This document shows, one piece after another, positions 35,837-43,595 of a DNA stretch of 64,000 nucleotides. Origin of the DNA: Thermophilibacter mediterraneus (lineage in GTDB: Bacteria > Actinomycetota > Coriobacteriia > Coriobacteriales > Atopobiaceae); assembly GCF_900119385.1 (NCBI RefSeq), contig NZ_FPKO01000009.1, positions 1 to 64,000 on the forward strand. Direction: 5' to 3'. Position 1 is the stretch's first letter, and the number at the start of each line of letters is the position of its first letter. Position numbers and translations under genes: made by a program. The notes under the pieces are model-generated. The model saw only the letters and a list, made by a program, of their open reading frames with translations, did not search any database and had not been told where the DNA came from.

Positions 35837-36748
35837 CTAGCTTGTGGGAGCGAGCGCCCGGGCGAGGCGCACGAAGTCCTCGGGGGCGAGGGTCTCAGCG
35901 CGGCAGGTCGGCGCGATGCCGCAGACGGCGAACGCCGCATCGAGCGCGTCCTTGGGGTACCCCGAGGCTGACATCGAGTTCCTGATGGTCTTGCGGCGCT
36001 GCGCGAAGGCGGCGTCGATCACCTCCGAGACGGCTGGGACGAGCTCCTCGTCGACGATGGGGTCGCGCTCGATCCGCACGACCGCGGAGTCGACGTGCGG
36101 GGGCGGCATGAAGTTGCCGGGACCCACCTCGAAGCGGCCGGTCACGCGGGCGAGAAGGGCGAGCTTGGCCGTGTAGGCACCGTAGGTGCGGCTTCCGGGG
36201 GCGGCGCACATGCGGTCCGCCACCTCCGCCTGCACCATGACGACCTCGCGCCTGAGCGAGGGCATACCCTGGAGGTACGCCAGCACGATCGTAGCCGCCA
36301 CGTTGTAGGGCAGGTTCGCCACGAGCGCCGTGGGAGCGCCGCCCGCCGCCTCGATGATCTGCTCCGCAGAGACGCGGAGCGCGTCGCCCATGAGGTAGGA
36401 GAAGCTCGGGTGCGCGGCGGCGTGGGCCGAGAGCACGGGCTCGAGCTCGCGGTCCATCTCGATGGAGACGACCCGACCCGCCTCGGCGAGAAGGGCCAGG
36501 GTCAGCGTGCCGATGCCCGGCCCCACCTCGACCACGCGCTCGTCCGGGGAGAGCTCGGCGAGCCCCATGATCTTCTGGACCACGGCGTTGCTCACGAGGA
36601 AGTTCTGCCCGAGCCGGTGCTTGGTCGCGAGGCCGTACGCCTCGAGCAGCGCGCGCGTGGCCCCCGGGCTCGCGAGCGCCGATCCGGCGTGGGGTGCGGG
36701 CGCGGCGCAGAGCTCGTCTGCGGTCGCTCTGTCAGCAGGTCGCGCCAT
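35837..36748 (-). CDS. rsmA: 16S rRNA dimethyladenosine transferase RsmA/KsgA
   Basis: A 303-residue SAM-dependent methyltransferase that dimethylates two adjacent adenosines near the 3' end of 16S rRNA. Motifs are LGQNFLVSN, the SAM loop VVEVGPGIGTLT and the catalytic NLPYNVA. The C-terminal RNA-binding domain includes AFAQRRKTIRNSM. It lies 4 bp after metG and 8 bp before tatD, so the three form an operon. Confidence 0.95.
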   Translation of the reverse strand: MARPADRATADELCAAPAPHAGSALASPGATRALLEAYGLATKHRLGQNFLVSNAVVQKIMGLAELSPDERVVEVGPGIGTLTLALLAEAGRVVSIEMDRELEPVLSAHAAAHPSFSYLMGDALRVSAEQIIEAAGGAPTALVANLPYNVAATIVLAYLQGMPSLRREVVMVQAEVADRMCAAPGSRTYGAYTAKLALLARVTGRFEVGPGNFMPPPHVDSAVVRIERDPIVDEELVPAVSEVIDAAFAQRRKTIRNSMSASGYPKDALDAAFAVCGIAPTCRAETLAPEDFVRLARALAPTS

Positions 36749-36752
36749 GCGC

Positions 36753-38363
36753 CTACTTCTTCTTCGCGTCGAGGCGCGGGAAGAGCGCGTCGCCCTTGGT
36801 CACGGGCACGCCTCCGGCGAGGCCGCCCCACGCGCACGCAGCGGCGAGGTCGTCGGTGCCGGCCTCGGCCTCGAGGCTCATGCGGCGCAGGACCTCGGCC
36901 GAGGTCTCGGGCATGAACGGGGCGAGGAGGTGCGCGCAGATGCGGATGGACTCGAGCAGGTCGCGGATGATGCCCGCGAGCTCGTCGGCGCGCTCCGGGT
37001 CCTTGGCGACGGCCCAGGGCGCGGAGTCCTCGATGTAGTGGTTGGCGGCGTGGACGAGTTCCATCACCTGGTCCTTGGCGCCCACGTAGTCGAAGCGTCC
37101 CATGCGCTCCGCGTAGCGCTCAAAGATCCCGTCGGCGACCTTGGCGAGCACGCCGTCCTTCTCGGCCCACCCCTCGGGGCACTCGGGCGTCCTGCCGTCG
37201 AAGTACTTGGCGCTCATGTTGAGGGCGCGGCTCACGAGGTTGCCCCAGCTGTTGGCCAGGTCGGCGTTGTAGACCTGCTCCATGCGCTCGAAGGAGATGG
37301 CCGAGTCCTCCCCGTGGGTGACGTCGGTCATGAAGTAGTAGCGGTAGCCCTCCACGCCCAGGAGGTCGATCACGTCCTGCGGCGCGATGGCGTTGCCGCG
37401 GGACTTGGACATCTTCTCGGCCTTGCCGGTCTCGGCGTTGCGCACGGTGAGGAAGCCGTGGACGAAGATGTGCTCGGGCAGCGCCTCGCCAATGGCCATG
37501 AGCATCGCGGGCCACAGGATGCAGTGGAAGCGGATGATGTCCTTGCCGATGAGGTGGCACTGGGCGGGCCAGCGGCGGGCGAACTCCGCGACCGAGGTCG
37601 GGTCGTCGAGGCTGTAGCCCACGGCGGTCATGTAGTTGAGGAGGGCGTCGAACCACACGTAGGTCACGTGGCCATCGTCGAAGGGGACCTTGATGCCCCA
37701 GTCGAAGGTGGTACGGGAGACCGAGGTGTCCGTGAGACCGCCCTCCACGAAGGAGCGGACCTCGTTCATGCGGAAGTCGGGCTGGACGAAGTCGGGGTGC
37801 TTGTCGTAGAGCTTGAGCAGGCGGTCCTGGAACGCGGAGAGCTTGAAGAAGTAGGACTCCTCCTGGACGCGCTCGAGGGGACGGCCGCAGTCCGGGCAGA
37901 GGTGCTCGCCCTTGGTGCCGCGCTCCTCGTCGGCCTTCTCGACCTGGGTCTCGGTGAAGTAGGTCTCCTCCGGCACGCAGTACCAGCCGTCGTAGGAGCC
38001 CTTGTAGAGGTAGCCGGACTCGAGCATGCGCTCCCACAGGTACTGGACCGCGTGGTGCTGGCGCGGCTCGGTCGTGCGGATGAAGTCGTCGTTGGAGACC
38101 TCGATCTTCTCCCAGAGGTCCTGGAAGAGCGGGGCCTGGGAGTCGCACCACTCCTGCGGGGTGAGGCCGTGCGCGGCGGCTGCCTCGGCGACCTTCTCGC
38201 CGTGCTCGTCCATGCCGGTCAGGAACTTGACGTCGTAGCCCGCCGCGCGACGGAAGCGCGCCTGGACGTCGGCGAGCATGGTGCAGTACGCGGTGCCCAG
38301 GTGCGGGGCGGCGTTGACGTAGTAGATGGGGGTGGTGACGTAGTAGGACGGCTTCTCTGCCAT
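36753..38363 (-). CDS. metG: Methionyl-tRNA synthetase
   Basis: A 536-residue class I synthetase charging tRNA-Met. The HIGH motif is PHLGTAY near residue 20 and the KMSKS motif is EKMSKSRGN near 325. A Zn-binding Cys knuckle is CPDCGRP. The anticodon-binding helical domain follows, and there is no C-terminal EMAPII dimerisation domain, consistent with its short length. ATG 38363 is preceded by GGAGTC. It begins the metG-rsmA-tatD operon. A family R repeat lies about 60-90 bp upstream. Confidence 0.96.
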   Translation of the reverse strand: MAEKPSYYVTTPIYYVNAAPHLGTAYCTMLADVQARFRRAAGYDVKFLTGMDEHGEKVAEAAAAHGLTPQEWCDSQAPLFQDLWEKIEVSNDDFIRTTEPRQHHAVQYLWERMLESGYLYKGSYDGWYCVPEETYFTETQVEKADEERGTKGEHLCPDCGRPLERVQEESYFFKLSAFQDRLLKLYDKHPDFVQPDFRMNEVRSFVEGGLTDTSVSRTTFDWGIKVPFDDGHVTYVWFDALLNYMTAVGYSLDDPTSVAEFARRWPAQCHLIGKDIIRFHCILWPAMLMAIGEALPEHIFVHGFLTVRNAETGKAEKMSKSRGNAIAPQDVIDLLGVEGYRYYFMTDVTHGEDSAISFERMEQVYNADLANSWGNLVSRALNMSAKYFDGRTPECPEGWAEKDGVLAKVADGIFERYAERMGRFDYVGAKDQVMELVHAANHYIEDSAPWAVAKDPERADELAGIIRDLLESIRICAHLLAPFMPETSAEVLRRMSLEAEAGTDDLAAACAWGGLAGGVPVTKGDALFPRLDAKKK

Positions 38364-38421
38364 GTGCGACTCCTCATGACGGATCTTGGCATGCGGAGAC
38401 GATTGTAGCGCGGGTTGACAC

Positions 38422-38450
38422 TTGACATTGGTGTCAGGGTAAAGTGTCAG
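38422..38450. repeat. Palindromic repeat, family R, copy 3
   Basis: TTGACATT, a core GGTGTCAGGGTAA, then AGTGTCAG and GTCCGC; a partial TTGACAC precedes it. It lies upstream of metG and starts a second R-A-B module. Confidence 0.8.
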
Positions 38451-38480
38451 GTCCGCGCTGGGAGGGTGGACAGGGCCGAC

Positions 38481-38560
38481 AGCTGGGGACGACGCCGGCC
38501 CCAGGGGACGGCGCCCGCACCGAGGGACGACGCCGGCACCAGGGGACGGCGCCGGCACCG
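38481..38560. repeat. Tandem 18-20-bp repeat in the R-A spacer
   Basis: About four imperfect units of the form GGGGACGRCGCCGGCACC separate R from A. The corresponding spacer at 41253-41303 contains a single unit, so this array probably expanded locally. Confidence 0.7.
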
Positions 38561-38625
38561 AAACGGAGCCGATTGCGAAAACGGGGCCGAATCGGCGGCT
38601 TTTTTCGCAGGATGCTCCGTCTCGG
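38558..38625. repeat. Palindromic repeat, family A, copy 3
   Basis: Outer arms CCGAAACGGAGC and GCTCCGTCTCGG, inner arms TTGCGAAAA and TTTTTCGCA, apical GCCG/CGGC. It is almost identical to copy 4 at 41304 over 67 bp. Confidence 0.85.
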
Positions 38626-38699
38626 CGCGGGGACTCTGCGGGAGGGGCCGGCGCGCCGCAGGCGGGCATGCGGAGGCCGCGGTCAGTCGGCGAGTGGGT

Positions 38700-38790
38700 T
38701 TATCTACCACTAGACTGGTATACAACCGGGCCCCCGGAGCCGTGGGAACGGTTCCAGGGGTCGGTTGTATACCAGTCTAGTGGTAGATAA
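38700..38790. repeat. Long hairpin, family B, copy 2
   Basis: Perfect 29-bp inverted arms (38700-38728 and 38762-38790), starting TTATCTACCACTAGAC. The apical hairpin GGAGCCGT-GGGA-ACGGTTCC matches copy 1, whereas the mid-stem has a different sequence that still pairs. The total length is 91 bp. Confidence 0.9.
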
Positions 38791-38873
38791 CTCGGGGCAG
38801 AGAGCGGCGAGGGCCCGAGCCCCGGCACGTTTGTGAACTGCGCCCCAAAACTTGGACGCATAAATAATAGCCG

Positions 38874-39791
38874 CTATGCGGCGTCGCGAAGGGCCTGCTC
38901 CCGGAACTCCACCGGGGTCAGGCCCTTCAGCCTGACCTGGCGCCTCACGTGGTTCCAGTGATGGATGTAGGCCTCGAGGTCCGCCTTGAACCCCTCGAAC
39001 GTGTCCCAGTCGCGCCCGCGGAGGAACTCGTCCTTGATGTGTCCGAACACCTGCTCGGTGGCGCCGTTGTCGATGCAGTTGCCCTTGCGCGACATGCTCT
39101 GGACGATCCCCATCCCCTCGAGCGCGGCGACGAACTCGGCGTGCTGGTACTGCCAGCCCATGTCCGTCTGCATGACCGGGCTGGCCCACGCGGGCTTGGC
39201 CTCCGCGAGCATGGAGAGCATCTCGCGCTGCTGCTCGAGGTCGGGGTGCTCCGAGATCGAGTGCGCCACGATCTCCTTGCTCCCGAAGTCGTACACCGGC
39301 GCGAGGTAGGCCTTGCCGAAGGAGAGCCTGAACTCGGTGACGTCCGTCCCCATCTTCTGCCACGGGCCGTCCGCCTCGAAGTCGCGCCCGAGCACGTTCT
39401 CGAACACCTCGCCGACGACGCCCCTGTAGGAGTTGTACCTGTGGTAGTCGGTCTCGCGGCGGATGCCGCAGCGCAGGCCCATCTCGCGCATCATCTTGAG
39501 GACGGTCTTGTCGGCTATGCGGGCGCCGTCCACGGCGCGCAGCTCCATGGCGACCTGGCGGTGCCCGACGCCGTTCGGGAGCCTCCCGAAGATCTCGGCG
39601 ACGCGCGGCCGGAGCTCGGGCCTGGTCGGGCCCTTGGGGTGCGCGAGCGCGTAATAGTATGTGGACCTGGCGAGGCCGGCGGCCCCCAGCAGGTCGGCCA
39701 GGTCGTGCCCCAGCCCTGAAAGCTCGGCGACCGCTAGGGCCTTCTCCCGCCTCGGGAGCGCAGCTCCGCCTTCAGGGCTATCGATTTTTTT
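38874..39791 (-). CDS. IS3-family transposase OrfB (catalytic part)
   Basis: About 305 residues downstream of the slippery run. An HTH_21-like region (YYYALAHPKG...VAEIFGRLPNGVGHRQVAMEL) precedes the rve integrase core with its DDE triad: Asp in GTDVTEFRL, Asp in MQTDMGWQYQH, and Glu in CIDNGATEQVFGHIKDE. It has no convincing start of its own and should be made as an OrfAB fusion by -1 frameshifting. It catalyses transposition of its own element. Confidence 0.92.
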   Translation of the reverse strand, partial: KKIDSPEGGAALPRREKALAVAELSGLGHDLADLLGAAGLARSTYYYALAHPKGPTRPELRPRVAEIFGRLPNGVGHRQVAMELRAVDGARIADKTVLKMMREMGLRCGIRRETDYHRYNSYRGVVGEVFENVLGRDFEADGPWQKMGTDVTEFRLSFGKAYLAPVYDFGSKEIVAHSISEHPDLEQQREMLSMLAEAKPAWASPVMQTDMGWQYQHAEFVAALEGMGIVQSMSRKGNCIDNGATEQVFGHIKDEFLRGRDWDTFEGFKADLEAYIHHWNHVRRQVRLKGLTPVEFREQALRDAA

Positions 39792-40243
39792 AGGTACGCC
39801 ACCTGCGCCTCGAGCCTGCGGACCTCGCGCTCGAGCTCCTCCTCGCGCGTCGCCGGGGCGCCGGGAGCCTTGCGCGGCCTGCCCCTGGGCCTGGGCCGCA
39901 GGGCCTCCGCGCCGCCCGCGCGGTAGAGCCGGCACCACTCCTTCAGCGGCGACAGGCTCGCCACCCCGAAGCGCTCCATCGCCTCGGGCTTGGACATCCC
40001 GCCGTCGACCACGGCGCTCGCCGCGGCGACCTTCGTCTCGTAGTCGTACCTCGCCTTGCCCGCGCCCATCCTCAGCAGCCCGTCCCTTCCCGCGGCCCGG
40101 TAGGTGTACTGCCATTTTCTCACGGCCTCCTCGGGGACGCCGAGGAGGCCGGCAACGGCCGCCCTCCCCAGCCCCCTCGCGAAGAGGTCCGCGGCGCGCC
40201 CCCTGAGCGACGTGTCGTGCCTCAAGCGCTGGTCGGTCGACAT
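39734..40243 (-). CDS. IS3-family OrfA (DNA-binding part)
   Basis: A 169-residue protein with two helix-turn-helix units (FARGLGRAAVAGLLGVPEEAVRKW and SKPEAMERFGVASLSPLKEW) and a C-terminal coiled coil (TREEELEREVRRLEAQVAYLKK). The AAAAAAA slip site (39785-39791, complement) lies in the YLKKS codons; a -1 shift continues as KKIDSPEGG in OrfB. ATG 40243 follows GGGAGG. Alone it probably binds the ends and represses transposition. Confidence 0.9.
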   Translation of the reverse strand: MSTDQRLRHDTSLRGRAADLFARGLGRAAVAGLLGVPEEAVRKWQYTYRAAGRDGLLRMGAGKARYDYETKVAAASAVVDGGMSKPEAMERFGVASLSPLKEWCRLYRAGGAEALRPRPRGRPRKAPGAPATREEELEREVRRLEAQVAYLKKSIALKAELRSRGGRRP

Positions 40244-40375
40244 GAGAAAGCCTCCCATCCCTCGGACTTTACTTTTCAGTCCAAGAAATGGGAGGCAGTT
40301 CATTGGCTGGGACGGGGCCCCGGGCGCGACCCGCCGGCGCCGGCGGACGCGGACCCGGGCGCGGCTAACCTGGAC

Positions 40376-40404
40376 TTGACACTATGACCTGACGCCAGTG
40401 TCAA
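40376..40404. repeat. Palindromic repeat, family R, copy 4 (inverted)
   Basis: Minus-strand orientation. With flanks, 34-35 bp are identical in inverted orientation to copy 5 at 41224, so the pair brackets vapBC. The vapC stop codon (40401-40403) lies inside the outer arm. Confidence 0.9.
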
Positions 40405-40832
40405 CCTCGCGCACGAGACAAGATTCCGAGGAGGCCGAGGGCGTCGACCTTCTTGAACTTGGCGGAATGAAATCCCGGAGCATCCCTGGTGAGCAGGTAG
40501 TCGCACCCGGAAAGCTCGGCCGCGGCCCGCAGAAGGCCGTCCTCGAAGCCCCGCTCATCGGACCCGAGCGCATCATCGACAATCTCCGCCGTGAGGTTGA
40601 CGAGCGCAAACATGCGCCGCAGCTCGCGAATCGCCCCGCGCGCCGCCGGCTCGTCCCCGTAATGGCGACAGTAGACGTAATACACGTCCTTGAGCGAAGA
40701 GGAGAGGACGCAGCCATCAAAGCCGTCCGCGGCGAGCAGCGCTCGAACGGCACTAACGGCATCTTCGTGCGCCGGACGGCCCGAGGAGACCAGATCGATA
40801 AGGACGTTGGTATCGATCATCACTCTATGCAT
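40401..40832 (-). CDS. vapC: PIN-domain toxin VapC
   Basis: A 143-residue PIN ribonuclease. The first catalytic Asp is Asp7 in MIDTNVLIDL; the other acidic positions are the Glu in TAEIVDDAL, the Asp in GFEDGLL and the Asp in LLTRDAPGF. It would cleave RNA when freed from its antitoxin. ATG 40832 overlaps the vapB stop by 8 bp, the usual coupled arrangement. The stop codon is provided by a family R repeat. Confidence 0.88.
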   Translation of the reverse strand: MHRVMIDTNVLIDLVSSGRPAHEDAVSAVRALLAADGFDGCVLSSSLKDVYYVYCRHYGDEPAARGAIRELRRMFALVNLTAEIVDDALGSDERGFEDGLLRAAAELSGCDYLLTRDAPGFHSAKFKKVDALGLLGILSRARG

Positions 40833-41097
40833 ACTTGCTCCCGACCAGCGCACGGTCCGCAGCGCGGGAGTCATCTTCCCAGGGAGCGTCGGGCTGGCTC
40901 CCCACAAGGCCAAGGAGCCTGTCGAGGGCCTCCTGTCGTCGCTCCCTATCATCGCCCACCGAGCGTATGACCAGCGTCCCCTCCCCAACATACTCGATCT
41001 CAACCTTGTTGCCGATGGCAAAGGCCTCGTCGGTGATGCTTGCGGGAATGAACACCGCCCGACTGTTGCCCACCTTGGACACGGTCGCAGTTGACAT
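40825..41097 (-). CDS. vapB: AbrB/MazE-type antitoxin VapB
   Basis: A 90-residue antitoxin. The N-terminal SpoVT-AbrB swapped-hairpin DNA-binding domain is SKVGNSRAVFIPASITDEAFAIGNKVEIE. The C-terminal 40 residues, ending in PWEDDSRAAD, are the likely toxin-neutralising segment. It should dimerise, bind its own promoter with VapC and repress the operon. ATG 41097 was chosen because the AbrB domain starts there. Confidence 0.87.
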   Translation of the reverse strand: MSTATVSKVGNSRAVFIPASITDEAFAIGNKVEIEYVGEGTLVIRSVGDDRERRQEALDRLLGLVGSQPDAPWEDDSRAADRALVGSKYA

Positions 41098-41125
41098 GGC
41101 TGCCCCCTTCGTACGCCCTTTGGTC

Positions 41126-41143
41126 ATTATAACCGTTATAACG
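41126..41143 (-). promoter_or_regulatory. vapBC operator/promoter
   Basis: Two TTATAAC copies in tandem with a 9-bp period, the second being the palindrome GTTATAAC, about 30-45 bp upstream of vapB in an otherwise GC-rich region. The pattern suits an AbrB-type antitoxin site overlapping a TATAAT-like -10 box. Confidence 0.5.
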
Positions 41144-41223
41144 CTTTTATTCGCGAGCATAGGAGCGACGGGGCGGGCAGCCGGGCGTATTGACACCCGC
41201 GTCGGTTGACACTGGCGTCTCGG

Positions 41224-41252
41224 TTGACACTGGCGTCAGGTCATAGTGTCAA
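41224..41252. repeat. Palindromic repeat, family R, copy 5
   Basis: TTGACACT, a 13-nt core GGCGTCAGGTCAT, AGTGTCAA. Two partial left arms, TTGACACCCGCG and TTGACACTGGCG, precede it in tandem (from about 41190). Copy 4 is its exact inverted partner. Confidence 0.9.
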
Positions 41253-41303
41253 GTCCGCTTGGGGAGGGTGGACGGGGCCGGCAGCTGGGGACGGCGCCAA
41301 GAT

Positions 41304-41370
41304 CGAAACGGAGCCGATTGCGAAAACGGGGCCGAATCGGCGGCTGTTTTCGCAGGATGCTCCGTCTCGG
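41304..41370. repeat. Palindromic repeat, family A, copy 4
   Basis: CGAAACGGAGC...GCTCCGTCTCGG hairpin nearly identical to copy 3. The R-A spacer (GGGAGGGTGGACGGGGCCGG, then CAGCTGGGGACGGCGCC) also matches that at 38451-38510, so R plus spacer plus A is a conserved unit of about 150 bp. Confidence 0.88.
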
Positions 41371-41420
41371 CACGGGGGCCGAGAAGAACGTCAGAGCGCG
41401 ACGCCGGAGCGAACGAGAAG

Positions 41421-41457
41421 GGCCCGCGCCCCGGCCCGGTCGGCTGGGGCGCGGGCC
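41421..41457 (-). terminator. Terminator of the flavoenzyme gene
   Basis: 12-bp perfect stem GGCCCGCGCCCC/GGGGCGCGGGCC, 29 bp past the stop codon at 41486. Confidence 0.65.
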
Positions 41458-41485
41458 GGGACGCGGCTCGCCAGCGTCAAGTCGA

Positions 41486-43486
41486 CTAGACCGCCAGGCC
41501 CGCCTCGTACCCCTCGCGGGAGGCGACCAGGGCGTTGCCCGCCCTCACCGCGCTGCCGATCACGCGGACGTCGTCGCAGTGACGGCGAGCGACCTCCTCG
41601 AGCGGATTGTGTGCCTTGTAGCCGAAGGCCGAGATGACCGTGGCCGCCGGAAGGGTGTGCTCGACTCCCTCGGCGTCCTCGTAGACCACGCCGTAGCCGG
41701 TTGCCGCCGTGGCGCCGCCGGCCTCGCCGCTCCAGCTCGAGACCGACCCGTCGACCTCGACCCCGGTCTCGATGCGCTTGACCGTGGCGCCCACGTGCGC
41801 CTTCACGCCGGAGGCGCCCAGCATGCCCATGAGGACCTGCTTGGTGATGGGCATCATGTCAAGGCAGAGGTCGTCGCGCATCTCGAGCACCGAGACGTCG
41901 TCGCGATAGCGCGCCACGAAGTCGGCAGTCTCCGCGCCAACCTCGCCGCCGCCGCAGACCACCACCGGGCCCGGGCGCACCTCGGCCCTCCCGAGGAGCA
42001 CGTCCTCGGCGGTAACCGCGTTCTCGATTCCCGGGATGGGAGGCGTGAGCGGCCGAGCGCCCGTGGCGATCACGACAGCATCGGGCTTCTCGTCAGCGAT
42101 GAGCTTCTCGGTGACCTCGCAGCCCAGGTGAACCGGAACGCCCAGCTCCTCGAGGCTCGCGCGCAGGCTGCTCACGTACGTGGCGAGCTCTCCCTTGCCC
42201 ACCGGGTACGCCGCCGACCTGAACTGGCCTCCGAGCTGGCCCTGTGCCTCGAAGACCTCGACCGCGTGCCCGCGCCTGGCGGCCGCCTCGGCGGCCTGCA
42301 GCCCGGCAGGGCCGCCACCGATCACCATGACGCGACGAGGCTCGTCGACGGGAGCGAGGTCGGCCTCGTACTCGCGTCCGACGCGCGGGTTCACCACGCA
42401 GGTCACCGCCTCGTCCGCGTAGAGCGGCGCCTCGCAGCCCTGCAGGCAGCCGATGCACTGGCGGATGGTTCCCACCTTGCCGCACGCCGCCTTCCGGGGC
42501 AGGTTCGGGTCCGCAAGCGAGCCGCGGCCCATCGCCACGAAGTCGGCCACGCCCATCTTGAGGAGCGTGTCGGCCATCTCGGGGTCGTTCACGCGGTTGG
42601 AGAGAATCACCGGGATGCTCACGACCTGCTTGATGAGGGCGCTTCGCTCCATGTTGAGCGCGTGAGGCGTGAACATCGGCGCGATGACCTGGTCGGTGGG
42701 AGCGCTCGCGTACATGCCGTTGGAGCAGTTGATCGCATCGAAGCCCACCTCCTCGAGGTGTCGGCACAGCTGGAGCGTCTCGGCGATGGTGCGCCCGCCG
42801 GGAACGAGGTCGTCGCTCGAGATGCGGACGGTGATGGCGAAGTCGGGACCCGTCTGCGCGCGCATGGCGCCGATGATCTCGTCCACGATGCGCACGCGGT
42901 TCTCGAAGCACCCGCCGTACTCGTCCACGCGACGGTTCACGGCAGGTGACAGGAACTCGGCGAGCAGATAGCCGTGCGCGCAGTGGAGCTCGACTCCGTC
43001 GAAGCCCGCGCGCTCCGCTCGACCCGCCGCGGCGCCGAAGTCGGACACCAGCTGGTGAATCTCCTCGACCCTCATCTCGCGCGCGAGCGCCTGGCATGCC
43101 GGGCAGGTGGTGGCGCTCGGGGCGACCACCTCGAGCCCGCAGGTGGCCTGCGGCATCACCTGGCGACCGGGGTGGTACAACTGGCAGAAGATCTTGCTCC
43201 CTTGCGCGTGGACCGCGTCGGTCAGCTCGCGGTTGCCCGCCACCTGGCCGTCGTTCCAGAGGCCCGGGATGCGCGTGTAGCCCTTTCGGCCCTCCTGGAC
43301 GCAGTAGTCCTCGGTGATGAGCAGGCCCCAGCCTCCCTTGGCCTTCTCCTCCATGTAGCGCAGGTAGCGCTCCGTGATGGTTCCCTCGAGGTTGCAGTAG
43401 TTGGTCACCATGGCCGGCACCACCAGCCGGTTGGGAATCTCGCAGCTCCCGATCATGAGCGGCGAGAACAACGTGTCGAGCTTCAT
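41486..43486 (-). CDS. Old-yellow-enzyme-type enoate/2,4-dienoyl-CoA reductase family flavoenzyme
   Basis: A 666-residue flavoprotein. Residues 1-370 are an FMN-binding TIM barrel (LFSPLMIGSCEIPNRLVVPA, HCAHGYLLAEFLSPAVNRR). The cluster CIGCLQGC...TCVVNP supplies four Cys for a 4Fe-4S centre. The C-terminal part has the FAD loop VMVIGGGPAGLQAAEAAARRG and an NADH-binding VVVCGGGEVG loop. Family members reduce activated C=C bonds, for example in enoates, bile-acid or steroid intermediates; the substrate is not predictable. It is divergent from a MerR-type regulator that probably controls it. Confidence 0.92.
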   Translation of the reverse strand: MKLDTLFSPLMIGSCEIPNRLVVPAMVTNYCNLEGTITERYLRYMEEKAKGGWGLLITEDYCVQEGRKGYTRIPGLWNDGQVAGNRELTDAVHAQGSKIFCQLYHPGRQVMPQATCGLEVVAPSATTCPACQALAREMRVEEIHQLVSDFGAAAGRAERAGFDGVELHCAHGYLLAEFLSPAVNRRVDEYGGCFENRVRIVDEIIGAMRAQTGPDFAITVRISSDDLVPGGRTIAETLQLCRHLEEVGFDAINCSNGMYASAPTDQVIAPMFTPHALNMERSALIKQVVSIPVILSNRVNDPEMADTLLKMGVADFVAMGRGSLADPNLPRKAACGKVGTIRQCIGCLQGCEAPLYADEAVTCVVNPRVGREYEADLAPVDEPRRVMVIGGGPAGLQAAEAAARRGHAVEVFEAQGQLGGQFRSAAYPVGKGELATYVSSLRASLEELGVPVHLGCEVTEKLIADEKPDAVVIATGARPLTPPIPGIENAVTAEDVLLGRAEVRPGPVVVCGGGEVGAETADFVARYRDDVSVLEMRDDLCLDMMPITKQVLMGMLGASGVKAHVGATVKRIETGVEVDGSVSSWSGEAGGATAATGYGVVYEDAEGVEHTLPAATVISAFGYKAHNPLEEVARRHCDDVRVIGSAVRAGNALVASREGYEAGLAV

Positions 43487-43595
43487 GCCTCTCCTTCCCG
43501 AGCGTCCCTGCGGGGACCGCCCCCGCTGCACTATGCTTGATGCTCGAGGTGGGGCCTACCCCCCGGTCAAGACCGTTCGCTGAATTGAGGGCTCC

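Larger units (their letters stand above)
38834..40302 (-). mobile_element. Intact IS3-family (IS150-like) insertion sequence
   Basis: A 1,469-bp element. Imperfect terminal inverted repeats begin TGAACTGC at both ends and share CCCA and CTTGGAC blocks. A 3-bp target duplication TTG flanks it (38831-38833 and 40303-40305). Two overlapping minus-strand frames encode OrfA and OrfB with an A7 slippery run between them. It is inserted in repeat DNA just beyond a family B hairpin. Both frames are open, so it is probably active. Confidence 0.92.

Noticed and set aside
38422-38450. R repeat as the metG promoter
   Set aside because: A TACAAT -10-like box lies nearer metG, but no good -35 falls inside R at the required spacing, and other R copies are not upstream of genes.
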